DNA of 64,000 nt, from NCBI GenBank assembly GCA_052390115.1, contig JBQTHE010000053.1, forward strand, positions 1 to 64,000, in the 5' to 3' direction. Source of the stretch: GCA-003244245 sp052390115 (GTDB taxonomy: Bacteria; Actinomycetota; Actinomycetes; Mycobacteriales; Pseudonocardiaceae). Each line of letters opens with the position of its first letter. Positions within the stretch are counted from its first letter, which is position 1. Under the pieces are notes generated by a model. It was not told the origin of the DNA, searched no databases, and was given only the letters and a program-made list of their open reading frames with translations. The position numbers and the translations under genes are program-made. Of the stretch, positions 1-8,478 are shown piece by piece.

Positions 1-22
1 GTTGCGAGCTATAGCTCGCAAC
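1..22. repeat. Perfect 22-bp palindrome at window edge
   Basis: Positions 1-22 read identically on both strands; the left arm is GTTGCGAGCTA. It lies 33 bp before the uvrC start codon and could be an operator or a structured 5' leader. Whether it continues to the left cannot be seen because the window starts here. Confidence 0.6.
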
Positions 23-31
23 GCCACTCAC

Positions 32-54
32 GGGGCCAGCCGTAGGCTGGCCCC
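32..54 (+). promoter_or_regulatory. GC-rich hairpin abutting the uvrC start codon
   Basis: The arms GGGGCCAGC (32-40) and GCTGGCCCC (46-54) form a perfect 9-bp stem with a 5-nt loop, ending one base before the ATG at 56. No Shine-Dalgarno sequence is visible in the leader. The hairpin could limit ribosome access, or be the terminator of an upstream gene outside the window. It has no T-tract. Confidence 0.5.
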
Positions 55-55
55 G

Positions 56-2011
56 ATGGATCCGTGCACGTACCGCCCGGCACCGGGGACGATCCCTGAC
101 GACCCCGGGGTGTACCGCTTCCGCGACGAACACCATCGCGTGATCTACGTCGGCAAGGCGAAGAGCCTGCGCAGCCGGCTGAACTCCTACTTCGCCGACC
201 TGTCCGGGCTGCACCCGCGGACCCGGCAGATGGTCACCACGGCCGCGTCGGTGGAGTGGACGGTGGTCAGCACCGAGGTCGAGGCACTGCAGCTCGAATA
301 CAACTGGATCAAGGAGTTCGACCCGCGGTTCAACGTCCGGTACCGCGACGACAAGACCTACCCGGTGCTGGCCGTGACGCTGAACGAGGACTACCCACGG
401 CTGCACGTCTACCGGGGGCCCCGCCGCCGCGGGGTCCGGTACTTCGGGCCGTACGCGCACGCCTGGGCGATCCGGGAGACGCTCGACCTGCTCACCAGAG
501 TGTTCCCGGCTCGGGTGTGCTCGGCCGGGGTGTTCAAGCGGCACGGCCAGATCGGCCGGCCCTGCCTGCTGGGCTACATCGACAAGTGCTCAGCGCCCTG
601 CGTGGGCAACGTCACCGCCGAGGAACACCGCGCCATCGTCGAGGACTTCTGTGACTTCCTGTCCGGCCGGACCGACAAGATGGTCCGGCGGCTGGAGCGG
701 GAGATGGCGGTGGCCGCTGCCGAGCTGGAGTTCGAACGCGCCGCGCGGCTGCGAGACCACCTGGGGGCGCTGCGCCGGGCGATGGAGAAGCAGGCTGTGG
801 TGCTCGGCGACGGCACCGACGCGGACGTCATCGCGTTCGCCTGCGACGAACTCGAGGCGGCGGTGCAGGTGTTCCACGTCCGCGGCGGGCGGGTCCGCGG
901 CCAGCGCGGCTGGGTGATCGAGCGGCTCGACCAGGTCGACCTGGTCGAGCAGTTCCTGACCCAGTTCTACGGCGAGCAGGCCGCACTGGCCGGGTCCGCT
1001 GATGACGCCACCCAGCCGGTGCCCCGGGAGGTGCTGGTTCCCGAGCTACCCGAAGACGCCGACACGCTGACCGAATGGCTTTCCGGACTGCGCGGCGCGC
1101 GGGTGGCGCTGCGGGTGCCACAGCGGGGAGACAAGCGGGCCCTGGCCGACACCGTGGCGCGCAACGCGGCGGAGGCCTTCGCGCAGCACAAGTTACGCCG
1201 CGCGGGTGACCTGACCGCCCGCGCCGCGGCGTTGCAGGAGATCCACGAGTATCTGGGGCTCGACGCTGCACCGCTACGCATCGAATGCATCGACGTCAGC
1301 CATGTGCAGGGCAACGACGTGGTCGCCTCGCTGGTGGTCTTCGAAGACGGGCTGGCGCGCAAGTCGGACTACCGGCGCTTCGCGATCCGCGACGCGGCCG
1401 GCGGCGGGCGCTCCGACGACGTGGCTAGCATCGCCGAGGTGGTCCGCCGCCGCTTCACCCGCTACGTGCAGGACAATGAGCAACCCACCAGCAAGCCCGG
1501 CTTGGATCCCGAAACGGGCCGGCCTCGCAAGTTCGCCTACCCGCCGAACCTGCTCGTTGTCGATGGCGGCCCGGCGCAGGTGGCCGCGGCGGCCGAGGCG
1601 CTGTTCGAGCTCGGCGTCACCGACGTCGCGATCGCCGGGCTGGCCAAACGGCTGGAGGAGGTCTGGTTACCCGGCGAGGCCGACCCGGTGATTCTGCCAC
1701 GCACCAGCGAGGGGCTCTACCTGCTACAGCGGGTGCGCGACGAGGCACACCGGTTCGCGATCAGCTACCACCGGCAGAAGCGGTCGGCGCGGATGACAAG
1801 CTCGGAGTTGGACGGTGTCGCCGGGCTCGGACAGACCCGGCGAACCGCGCTGCTCAAGCACTTCGGCTCGGTACGCCGCATCCGGCAGGCCACCGTCGCG
1901 GAGCTCACCGAGGTACCCGGGGTAGGTCCGAACACGGCGCGAGCTGTGCTGACGGCGCTGGGTAGCGCCGGCGCATCGGGAACCGACCCGGGCAACGGAG
2001 CCGCACCGTGA
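56..2011 (+). CDS. uvrC: UvrABC system protein C
   Basis: UvrC makes the dual 3' and 5' incisions in nucleotide excision repair after recruitment by UvrB at the lesion. The 651-residue product has an N-terminal GIY-YIG nuclease domain (about residues 15-95, GVYRFRD then VIYVGKAKSLRSRL), a UVR motif that contacts UvrB near residues 205-245, the RNase H-like second nuclease domain (IECIDVSHVQG, LLVVDGGPAQV), and a C-terminal helix-hairpin-helix pair (GVAGLGQTRR, EVPGVGPNTA). The ATG at 56 is chosen because MDPCTYRPAPG aligns with the start of actinobacterial UvrC; the frame is open further upstream. The stop overlaps the rapZ GTG by 4 bp, so the two are translationally coupled. Full length, with no missing motif. 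Confidence 0.97.
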   Translation: MDPCTYRPAPGTIPDDPGVYRFRDEHHRVIYVGKAKSLRSRLNSYFADLSGLHPRTRQMVTTAASVEWTVVSTEVEALQLEYNWIKEFDPRFNVRYRDDKTYPVLAVTLNEDYPRLHVYRGPRRRGVRYFGPYAHAWAIRETLDLLTRVFPARVCSAGVFKRHGQIGRPCLLGYIDKCSAPCVGNVTAEEHRAIVEDFCDFLSGRTDKMVRRLEREMAVAAAELEFERAARLRDHLGALRRAMEKQAVVLGDGTDADVIAFACDELEAAVQVFHVRGGRVRGQRGWVIERLDQVDLVEQFLTQFYGEQAALAGSADDATQPVPREVLVPELPEDADTLTEWLSGLRGARVALRVPQRGDKRALADTVARNAAEAFAQHKLRRAGDLTARAAALQEIHEYLGLDAAPLRIECIDVSHVQGNDVVASLVVFEDGLARKSDYRRFAIRDAAGGGRSDDVASIAEVVRRRFTRYVQDNEQPTSKPGLDPETGRPRKFAYPPNLLVVDGGPAQVAAAAEALFELGVTDVAIAGLAKRLEEVWLPGEADPVILPRTSEGLYLLQRVRDEAHRFAISYHRQKRSARMTSSELDGVAGLGQTRRTALLKHFGSVRRIRQATVAELTEVPGVGPNTARAVLTALGSAGASGTDPGNGAAP

Positions 2012-2886
2012 CTGAGGCGCAGGGCGGTATCGAGGTGGCCGTGGTCTCCGGGCTGTCCGGGGCCGGTCGCAGCACGGCGGCCAAGGTGCTCGAGGATCTG
2101 GGCTGGTTCGTGGTGGACAACCTGCCACCCGAGCTGATCGCCACCATGGTGGAGCTCGGAGCGCGCTCACAAGGCGTGGTGACCCGGGTCGCGGTGGTCA
2201 TGGACGTCCGAAGTCGAGCGTTCACCGACGACCTCGCCGCGGTGATCAAGGACCTGGATGCCCTCGGCTACCGGCCCAAGGTGCTGTTCCTGGAAGCCAC
2301 CGATGCGGTACTGATCCGTCGCTTCGAGCAGGTCCGGCGCAGCCACCCGCTGCAAAGCGATGGGCGGCTGGCCGACGGGATCGCCGCGGAACGTGCGCTG
2401 CTCGCCCCGCTACGCGACGAGGCCGACCTGGTGCTGGACACCACCGGGGTGTCCGTGCACCAGCTCCGGACCAAGATCGAGCACGCCTTCGGGGGCGAAG
2501 CCAGCAGCCGCACCCGGATCACCGTGGTGTCCTTCGGCTACAAGTACGGCCTGCCGATGGACTCCGACCTCGTGATCGACATGCGGTTTCTGCCCAATCC
2601 GTTCTGGATCCCGGAACTGCGGGACTTCACCGGACTACACGACGACGTCCGCAACTACGTGCTGTCCCAGGAGGGTGCCGAGGAGTTCCTGGACCGCTAC
2701 CTGGAGCTGCTGCGGCTGGTCAGCGGCGGGTACCGGCGCGAAGGCAAGCGCTACCTCACCCTCGCGGTGGGGTGCACCGGTGGTAAACACCGCAGCGTGG
2801 TGGTGTCCGAGGCGCTGGCCGCCCGGCTCGGCCAGGAGGACGGCATCACCGTCAAGGTGGTGCACCGGGACGTGGGTCGGGAGTGA
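2008..2886 (+). CDS. rapZ: RapZ/YvcJ-family nucleotide-binding protein
   Basis: 292-residue P-loop protein of the RapZ (YvcJ) family. In E. coli RapZ is an RNase adaptor controlling GlmS synthesis; in Gram-positives it binds and hydrolyses nucleotides and its role is less defined. The Walker A motif GLSGAGRST is near residues 14-22, and the family's C-terminal CTGGKHRSVV motif is present. The GTG start at 2008 lies in a GTGA overlap with the uvrC stop, and the gene ends in another GTGA overlap with yvcK. The order uvrC-rapZ-yvcK-whiA is conserved in actinobacteria and supports the call. Confidence 0.96.
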   Translation: MTEAQGGIEVAVVSGLSGAGRSTAAKVLEDLGWFVVDNLPPELIATMVELGARSQGVVTRVAVVMDVRSRAFTDDLAAVIKDLDALGYRPKVLFLEATDAVLIRRFEQVRRSHPLQSDGRLADGIAAERALLAPLRDEADLVLDTTGVSVHQLRTKIEHAFGGEASSRTRITVVSFGYKYGLPMDSDLVIDMRFLPNPFWIPELRDFTGLHDDVRNYVLSQEGAEEFLDRYLELLRLVSGGYRREGKRYLTLAVGCTGGKHRSVVVSEALAARLGQEDGITVKVVHRDVGRE

Positions 2887-3902
2887 GCCACCCGGATCCC
2901 GGCCAACAAGGTCCCAGCCACCCGGGTGCCAGCCACCCGGGTCTCAAGGCCGTCGCGCTGGGCGGCGGCCACGGACTGTATGCCACGCTGCTGGCGCTGC
3001 GCGCCATCACCGAGGACATCACCGCGGTGGTCACGGTGGCCGATGACGGCGGCTCGTCCGGGCGGCTGCGCCGGGAGCTGGGTCTGCTCCCGCCGGGCGA
3101 CCTGCGGATGGCGCTGACCGCCCTGGCGGCCGACGACGGCGGCGGGGGGCGCTGGCGGCAGGTGTTCCAGCATCGCTTCGGCGGTACCGGGGCGCTGGCC
3201 GGGCACGCCGTGGGCAACCTGGTGCTGGCTGGGTTGCTGGAGGTGCTCGGCGATCCCGTGGTGGTGCTGGATGAGGCGTGCCGGCTGCTCGGGGTGACCG
3301 GCCGGGTACTGCCGATGGCCGCTGAGCCACTGGACATCGAGGCCGACGTGGCCGGCCTGGACTGCGACCCGGACACCTTGCGGCGGATCCGCGGCCAGGT
3401 GGCGGTGGCGACAACGCCGGGTCGGGTGCACCGGGTGCGGCTGCGCCCGGAGCGGCCGCAGGCCTGCACCGAGGCGGTCCGCGCGGTCGCCGACGCCGAC
3501 GTCGTGGTGCTCGGGCCGGGCTCGTGGTTCACCAGTGTGCTACCGCACCTGCTGGTCCCCGACCTGGTCGACGCGCTGGGCGCTACCGCGGCCCGCCGGA
3601 TAGTGGTGCTCAACCTGGCACCGCAGCCGGGCGAGACCGCCGGGTTCTCCCCCGAGCAGCACTTGACCGTACTGTCCGGTCACGCCCCACCCGGATTCAC
3701 CGTGCACGCGGTCCTCGCCGATATCGACGCTGTCGCGGTGCCGGCTCGGTTGCACCGCTGCGCCGAGGAGCTCGGCGGGCTCGCGTACCTTGACCGGGTC
3801 GCCGATGATGGATCCGCCGATCGTCACGATCCGGTAGCACTGGCCGCGGCGCTGCGTCGGATACTGAGACCTGCTTGTCAGGGTCGAAGCATCGATGACT
3901 GA
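2883..3902 (+). CDS. yvcK: YvcK/CuvA-family protein (gluconeogenesis factor)
   Basis: 339 residues of the YvcK (CuvA) family, a 2-phospho-L-lactate-transferase-like Rossmann protein needed for cell-shape maintenance and growth on gluconeogenic carbon in Bacillus and mycobacteria. The glycine-rich ALGGGHGLYATL motif (about residue 20) and TVADDGGSSGRLR with PPGDLRMAL are family signatures. The first 17 or so residues are a Ser-His-Pro-Gly-rich extension encoded by short direct repeats. The GTG start overlaps rapZ by 4 bp. The last codons lie inside a 35-bp tandem duplication that also makes up the spacer before whiA. Confidence 0.95.
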   Translation: MSHPDPGQQGPSHPGASHPGLKAVALGGGHGLYATLLALRAITEDITAVVTVADDGGSSGRLRRELGLLPPGDLRMALTALAADDGGGGRWRQVFQHRFGGTGALAGHAVGNLVLAGLLEVLGDPVVVLDEACRLLGVTGRVLPMAAEPLDIEADVAGLDCDPDTLRRIRGQVAVATTPGRVHRVRLRPERPQACTEAVRAVADADVVVLGPGSWFTSVLPHLLVPDLVDALGATAARRIVVLNLAPQPGETAGFSPEQHLTVLSGHAPPGFTVHAVLADIDAVAVPARLHRCAEELGGLAYLDRVADDGSADRHDPVALAAALRRILRPACQGRSIDD

Positions 3903-3949
3903 GACCCGCTTGCCAGGGTCGAAGCATCGATGACTGAGACCTGCTTGCC
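3866..3949 (+). repeat. 35-bp tandem duplication at the yvcK/whiA junction
   Basis: GAGACCTGCTTGTCAGGGTC starts at 3866. The same 35-bp unit recurs at 3901-3935 with two substitutions, and a third copy (3936-3949) matches for 14 bp. The first unit supplies the yvcK C-terminus and its TGA at 3900-3902. Each full unit contains ATGACTGAGACC, creating a decoy in-frame start for whiA at 3930. Confidence 0.9.
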
Positions 3950-3971
3950 TGAAACGGGAGGAGAAGCGCCG

Positions 3972-4952
3972 GTGGCCATGACCTCCGCCGTCAAGGACGA
4001 GCTGAGCCGGCTGCGGGTGACCAAGACGTGCTGCCGGCGGGCCGAGGTCGCCTCACTGCTGCGCTTCGCCGGTGGGCTGCACATCATTGCCGGGCGCGTC
4101 GTGGTGGAGGCCGAGCTGGACACCGGCTCCACCGCGCGGCGGCTGCGTCGGGAGGTGCACGAGCTCTACGGGCACAACTCCGATGTGCACCTGATCACCG
4201 CCGGTGGACTGCGCAAAGGCACCTGCTATGTGGTGCGGGTGGTCCGCGACGGGGAGGGGCTGGCCCGCCAGACCGGGCTGCTGGATCTGCGCGGCCGCCC
4301 GGTGCGGGGGTTGCCCCCGCAGGTCGTCTCCGGTGGTCTCTGCGACGCCGAGGCCTCCTGGCGTGGTGCCTTCCTCGCGCACGGGTCGCTTACCGAACCT
4401 GGCCGCTCGGCTGCGCTGGAGGTGACCTGCCCTGGGCCGGAGGCGGCGCTGGCGCTGGTCGGGGCGGCCCGCCGGCTGGGCATCCAAGCCAAGGCCCGCG
4501 AGGTCCGGGGCGCCGATCGGGTGGTGGTCCGCGACGGGGACGCCATCGGAGCGCTGCTCACCCGGCTCGGTGCGCACGACACGGTGCTGGCCTGGGAAGA
4601 ACGCCGGGTGCGCCGCGAAGTCCGCGCCACCGCCAACCGGCTGGCCAACTTCGATGACGCCAACCTGCGCCGATCCGCCCGCGCGGCGGTGGCCTCGGCG
4701 GCGCGGGTTCGCCGGGCCCTGGAATTGCTCGGCGACCACACCCCGGCACATCTGCTCACCGCGGGCAGGCTGCGGCTGGACCACCGGCAGGCCTCGCTGG
4801 AGGAACTGGGCCAGCTCGCTGACCCGCCGATGACCAAGGATGCTGTGGCGGGCCGGATCCGCCGGCTGCTCGCGATGGCCGACCGGCGGGCCGAGGAACT
4901 CGGCGTGCCGGACACCGAGTCCGAAGTCACCCCCGACATGCTGGACGCGTGA
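3972..4952 (+). CDS. whiA: WhiA sporulation/cell-division regulator
   Basis: 326-residue WhiA: two LAGLIDADG-like domains followed by a C-terminal helix-turn-helix. In Streptomyces WhiA activates sporulation-septation genes with WhiB; it is also conserved in non-sporulating actinobacteria. Family blocks seen include LLRFAGGLHI, RQTGLLD, WRGAFLAHGSL, ATANRLANFDDANLRRS and the HTH region PPMTKDAVAGRIRRLL. The frame is open from an ATG at 3930, but that ATG lies in a duplicated segment. GTG 3972 (next alternative ATG 3978) is preferred because GGAGGAG at 3957-3964 is a good ribosome-binding site and WhiA homologues begin at this point. Confidence 0.95.
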   Translation: MAMTSAVKDELSRLRVTKTCCRRAEVASLLRFAGGLHIIAGRVVVEAELDTGSTARRLRREVHELYGHNSDVHLITAGGLRKGTCYVVRVVRDGEGLARQTGLLDLRGRPVRGLPPQVVSGGLCDAEASWRGAFLAHGSLTEPGRSAALEVTCPGPEAALALVGAARRLGIQAKAREVRGADRVVVRDGDAIGALLTRLGAHDTVLAWEERRVRREVRATANRLANFDDANLRRSARAAVASAARVRRALELLGDHTPAHLLTAGRLRLDHRQASLEELGQLADPPMTKDAVAGRIRRLLAMADRRAEELGVPDTESEVTPDMLDA

Positions 4953-5125
4953 CGATCCCCCGGCGCCCTTGACAGAGCGTCGACTGGGTGGCGAACACCC
5001 CCGCAGCTCTCCCCCTGCCGGGGGGCCTGCGCGGTGGTATCCGGCCGATAGGGTGGCGCCGAGCCGTGCCAGCCGTGACGCTGGTCTGTGTGCAGAGGGA
5101 ACTTGGGTAAAAAGGAGAGGGCGAC
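4953..5125 (+). promoter_or_regulatory. whiA-gap intergenic region
   Basis: A 173-bp gap separates whiA from the glycolytic genes and probably holds the gap promoter. TTGACA occurs at 4969-4974, but no convincing -10 lies 16-18 bp downstream; GATAGGGT near 5049-5056 is another weak -10 candidate. AAAAAGGAGAGG just before the GTG at 5126 is a strong ribosome-binding site. Confidence 0.35.
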
Positions 5126-6130
5126 GTGACTGTTCGGGTAGGGATCAACGGATTCGGCCGCATCGGGCGGAACTTCTGGCGCGCCGTGCAGTCCGGCGGC
5201 CATGACATCGAGGTGGTGGCGTTCAACGACCTCGGCGACGTCGGCACCATGGCGCACCTGCTGAAGTACGACAGTGTGCTGGGCAGGCTCAAAGAGGACG
5301 TGCACGTCACCGACGACGGCATCGCGGTGGGCGGCAAAACCATCAAGGCGCTGGCCGAGCGGGACCCGGGCGCGCTGCCCTGGGCTGCCCTGGGCGTCGA
5401 TGTGGTGCTGGAGTCCACTGGCTTCTTCACCACGGCGCAGGACGCCCGCAAGCATGTCGACGAGGGCGGCGCCAAGAAGGTGATCATCTCCGCGCCGGCC
5501 AAGGGCGAGGACCTCACGGTGGTGCTCGGGGTCAACGACTCCAGGCTGGACGGTTCCCAGACGGTGATCTCCTGCGCCTCGTGTACCACCAACTGCCTGG
5601 GCCCGATGGCCAAGGTGCTCAACGACGCGCTGGGTATCCAGCAGGGTCTGATGACCACCATTCACGCCTACACCCAGGACCAGAACCTGCAGGATGGCCC
5701 GCACAAGGACCTGCGCAGGGCGCGGGCCGCCGCGATCAACGTCGTGCCGACCTCGACCGGGGCCGCCAAGGCCATCGGGCTGGTGCTGCCCGAGCTCAAC
5801 GGCAGGCTGGACGGCTACGCGATGCGGGTGCCCGTCCCCAATGGATCGATCACCGATCTGTCCGCCTCGGTCTCCCGGGATACCAGTGTCGAGGAGGTCA
5901 ACGAGGCCTTCCGGGCCGCCGCCGATGGCCCGCTCAAGGGCATCCTGCGCTACAGCGACGCACCGATCGTGTCCTCGGACATCGTCACCGACCCGGCGTC
6001 GTGCATCTTCGACTCGCCGTTGACCAAGGTGATCGGCAACCAGGTCAAGGTCGTCGGCTGGTACGACAACGAATGGGGCTATTCCAACCGGCTGGCTGAC
6101 CTGATCGTCCTGGTCGGTTCGCAGCTGTGA
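5126..6130 (+). CDS. gap: Glyceraldehyde-3-phosphate dehydrogenase, type I
   Basis: 334-residue phosphorylating GAPDH that converts glyceraldehyde 3-phosphate, NAD+ and phosphate to 1,3-bisphosphoglycerate. The N-terminal Rossmann motif is VGINGFGRIGRNFWRA. The catalytic Cys is residue 153 in SCASCTTNCLGP, and the catalytic His lies in TTIHAYTQDQN. The C-terminal GWYDNEWGYSNR motif is intact. AAAGGAGAGG gives a strong ribosome-binding site for GTG 5126. The stop overlaps the pgk GTG by 4 bp, so gap-pgk-tpiA form one operon. Confidence 0.98.
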   Translation: MTVRVGINGFGRIGRNFWRAVQSGGHDIEVVAFNDLGDVGTMAHLLKYDSVLGRLKEDVHVTDDGIAVGGKTIKALAERDPGALPWAALGVDVVLESTGFFTTAQDARKHVDEGGAKKVIISAPAKGEDLTVVLGVNDSRLDGSQTVISCASCTTNCLGPMAKVLNDALGIQQGLMTTIHAYTQDQNLQDGPHKDLRRARAAAINVVPTSTGAAKAIGLVLPELNGRLDGYAMRVPVPNGSITDLSASVSRDTSVEEVNEAFRAAADGPLKGILRYSDAPIVSSDIVTDPASCIFDSPLTKVIGNQVKVVGWYDNEWGYSNRLADLIVLVGSQL

Positions 6131-7323
6131 GGACGCTCGACGACCTGCTGGACGATGGCTTGTCGGGCCGGACCGTGCTGGTTCGCACCGACCTCAACGT
6201 GCCCTTGGATGGTGCGCGGATCACTGACGACGGGCGGATCCGTGCCTCATTGCCCACTCTGCGGGCACTGACCGGCGCAGGGGCCCGGGTGGTGGTGACA
6301 GCCCATCTCGGCCGCCCCAAGGGTGCGCCCGACCCGGCCTACTCGCTCGCCCCCGTCGCCACCCGGCTCGGCGAGCTGCTGGGTACCCCGGTGGCGGCGG
6401 CGTCCGACGTCGTCGGCGACTCGGCTCGTGCGGTGGTGGCCGGCCTGGCCGACGGTACGGTCGCGCTGCTGGAGAACGTCCGCTTCGACCCGCGGGAGAC
6501 GTCCAAGGATGCCGCCGAGCGGGGCGCGCTGGCCGACGAGCTCGCCACGCTGGTGGGTCGCGACGGCGCGTTCGTCTCCGACGGGTTCGGTGTGGTGCAT
6601 CGCGTGCAGGCTTCGGTCGTTGACGTCGCCCAGCGGTTGCCCGCCTACGCCGGCACGCTGGTGCTCGGCGAGCTGACCACGCTGCGGCGGCTTACCGAGT
6701 CGCCGGGCCGCCCCTACGCCGTGGTGCTGGGCGGGTCGAAGGTGTCCGACAAGCTCGCCGTGATCGAGGCGTTGCTGCCGAAGGTGGACACCCTGCTCGT
6801 CGGTGGCGGGATGTGTTTCACCTTCCTGGCTGCCCAGGGTTACTCGGTGGGTGGCTCCCTGCTGGAGAAGGACATGGTGGACGTCTGCGCCCGGCTGCTG
6901 GAAGCCTCCGGTGACACGATCCGGCTGCCTCGCGACGTGGTCATCGCCTCGGAGTTCTCGGCCGACGCGGACACCGATACGGTGCCTGCGGGGGAGATCC
7001 CGAACGGGTGGATGGGATTGGATATCGGTCCGGAGACGGTTCGCGACTTCGCCACGGCGCTGGCCGGGGCGGCCACGGTGTTCTGGAACGGCCCGATGGG
7101 CGTGTTCGAGCTCGCCCCGTTCGCCGCGGGCACCCGCGGCGTCGCGGAGGTGATCGCGACGTCGGAGGCGTTCAGCGTCGTCGGCGGGGGCGACTCGGCG
7201 GCTGCGGTGCGGCTGCTGGGCCTGCCCGAGGAGGGGTTCTCACACATCTCCACCGGCGGTGGCGCGTCTCTGGAGTTCCTCGAGGGCAAGATCCTGCCCG
7301 GCATCGCCGTACTGGAGGAGTAG
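6127..7323 (+). CDS. pgk: Phosphoglycerate kinase
   Basis: 398-residue cytosolic kinase that transfers the acyl phosphate of 1,3-bisphosphoglycerate to ADP. The N-terminal substrate site VLVRTDLNVPL and TAHLGRPKG are intact, as are the hinge and nucleotide-binding blocks VVLGGSKVSDKL, FWNGPMGVFE and VVGGGDSAAAV, and STGGGASLEFLEGK near the C-terminus. The length is normal for the family. GTG 6127 overlaps the gap stop (GTGA), and tpiA starts 2 bp after the stop. Confidence 0.98.
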   Translation: MRTLDDLLDDGLSGRTVLVRTDLNVPLDGARITDDGRIRASLPTLRALTGAGARVVVTAHLGRPKGAPDPAYSLAPVATRLGELLGTPVAAASDVVGDSARAVVAGLADGTVALLENVRFDPRETSKDAAERGALADELATLVGRDGAFVSDGFGVVHRVQASVVDVAQRLPAYAGTLVLGELTTLRRLTESPGRPYAVVLGGSKVSDKLAVIEALLPKVDTLLVGGGMCFTFLAAQGYSVGGSLLEKDMVDVCARLLEASGDTIRLPRDVVIASEFSADADTDTVPAGEIPNGWMGLDIGPETVRDFATALAGAATVFWNGPMGVFELAPFAAGTRGVAEVIATSEAFSVVGGGDSAAAVRLLGLPEEGFSHISTGGGASLEFLEGKILPGIAVLEE

Positions 7324-7325
7324 GA

Positions 7326-8111
7326 GTGCCCAGGCAACCGCTGATCGCCGGCAACTGGAAGATGAACCTCAACCACCTCGAGGCCATCGCCCTGGTGCAG
7401 AAGCTCGCCTTCGCCCTGCCGGAGAAGTACTTCGCCAAAGTCGAGGTGGCGGTACTGGTGCCGTTCACCTCGCTGCGTGGCGTGCAGACCCTCATCGCGG
7501 GGGACAAGTTGCTGATGCGCTACGGCGCGCAGGACCTGTCCCCGAAGGACTCCGGTGCCTACACCGGCGACGTCTCCGGGCAGATGCTGGCCAAACTGGA
7601 CTGCCACTACGTCGTCGTCGGGCACTCCGAGCGGCGCGAACACCACGGTGAGGACGACGGGGTGGTGGCCGGCAAGGTGCGGGCTGCACTGCGCAATGGG
7701 CTGATCCCGATCCTGTGTGTGGGAGAGGGTCTGGAGGTCCGTGAGGCGGGTGGGCACCTGGCGCACGGCACCGAGCAGCTGCGGGCCGCGCTCAAGGGTC
7801 TGTCCGCGGAGCAGGTCCGCACCATCGTCGTGGCCTACGAGCCCATCTGGGCGATCGGCACCGGCCGGGTCGCCACTCCGGCCGACGCGCAGGAGGTCTG
7901 TGGCGCGTTGCGGGGGGCGCTGTCGGACAAGTACGGTGCGGCGGTCGCCGACGATGTCCGGGTGCTCTACGGCGGATCGGTCAAGTCGAGCAACGTCGCC
8001 GATCTGGTGGCCGAGGCCGACATAGATGGCGCCCTCGTGGGAGGCGCCAGCCTGGACGCCGACGAGTTCGCGAAGCTCTGTGCGCTGGCCGCAGGCGGTC
8101 CCCTGCCGTGA
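7326..8111 (+). CDS. tpiA: Triosephosphate isomerase
   Basis: 261-residue TIM-barrel enzyme interconverting dihydroxyacetone phosphate and glyceraldehyde 3-phosphate. The N-terminal AGNWKMNLN carries the catalytic Lys, VVVGHSERR the catalytic His, AYEPIWAIGTG the catalytic Glu and loop-6 hinge, and YGGSVKSSN the phosphate-binding loop. The frame is open upstream into pgk, but GTG 7326 is chosen because PRQPLIAGNWKMN matches the start of actinobacterial TpiA and GGAG overlaps the pgk stop. Confidence 0.97.
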   Translation: MPRQPLIAGNWKMNLNHLEAIALVQKLAFALPEKYFAKVEVAVLVPFTSLRGVQTLIAGDKLLMRYGAQDLSPKDSGAYTGDVSGQMLAKLDCHYVVVGHSERREHHGEDDGVVAGKVRAALRNGLIPILCVGEGLEVREAGGHLAHGTEQLRAALKGLSAEQVRTIVVAYEPIWAIGTGRVATPADAQEVCGALRGALSDKYGAAVADDVRVLYGGSVKSSNVADLVAEADIDGALVGGASLDADEFAKLCALAAGGPLP

Positions 8112-8199
8112 TCGTTGACGTACTGGCGGGGAGCCCGGGCTCACACCTGTTGCTGGACGGAGTAATCTTGCGAATCAGCCGTTGTCCCATGAGGGTGTG

Positions 8200-8433
8200 A
8201 TGAAGCTCTTCCTGCAGATCGTGCTCCTGGTCACCAGTATCGCCCTGATCCTGCTGGTCTTGCTGCACCGGAGCCGCGGCGGTGGGCTGTCCAGCCTTTT
8301 CGGCGGCGGCGTTCAATCGAGCCTGTCCGGATCCAGCGTCGTGGAGAAGAACCTGGACCGGCTGACGCTGTTCGTCAGCGCGGTGTGGGTGATCTCCATA
8401 GTGGGGGTCGGACTTCTGATCAAGATCGGCTGA
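8200..8433 (+). CDS. secG: Preprotein translocase subunit SecG
   Basis: 77-residue SecG, the small two-span subunit of the SecYEG channel. Transmembrane segments lie at about residues 2-24 and 52-74, flanking the conserved GGGLSSLFGGGVQSSLSGSS loop. ATG 8200 is chosen because MKLFLQIVLLVTS aligns with other actinobacterial SecG proteins; the frame is open to a TTG at 8182. Its position after tpiA is typical of actinobacteria. Confidence 0.95.
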   Translation: MKLFLQIVLLVTSIALILLVLLHRSRGGGLSSLFGGGVQSSLSGSSVVEKNLDRLTLFVSAVWVISIVGVGLLIKIG

Positions 8434-8478
8434 GCACGCCAGGGTTTGCCCGGGCGGTTCCGCGAGGTGAGGCGATCG

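Noticed and set aside
4226..5704. 492-codon minus-strand frame across whiA and gap
   Set aside because: It lies wholly opposite two certain genes and shows no domain.
8131..8142. GAGCCCGGGCTC palindrome after tpiA
   Set aside because: A 12-bp GC palindrome is expected by chance in this DNA and has no T-tract; not called as a terminator.
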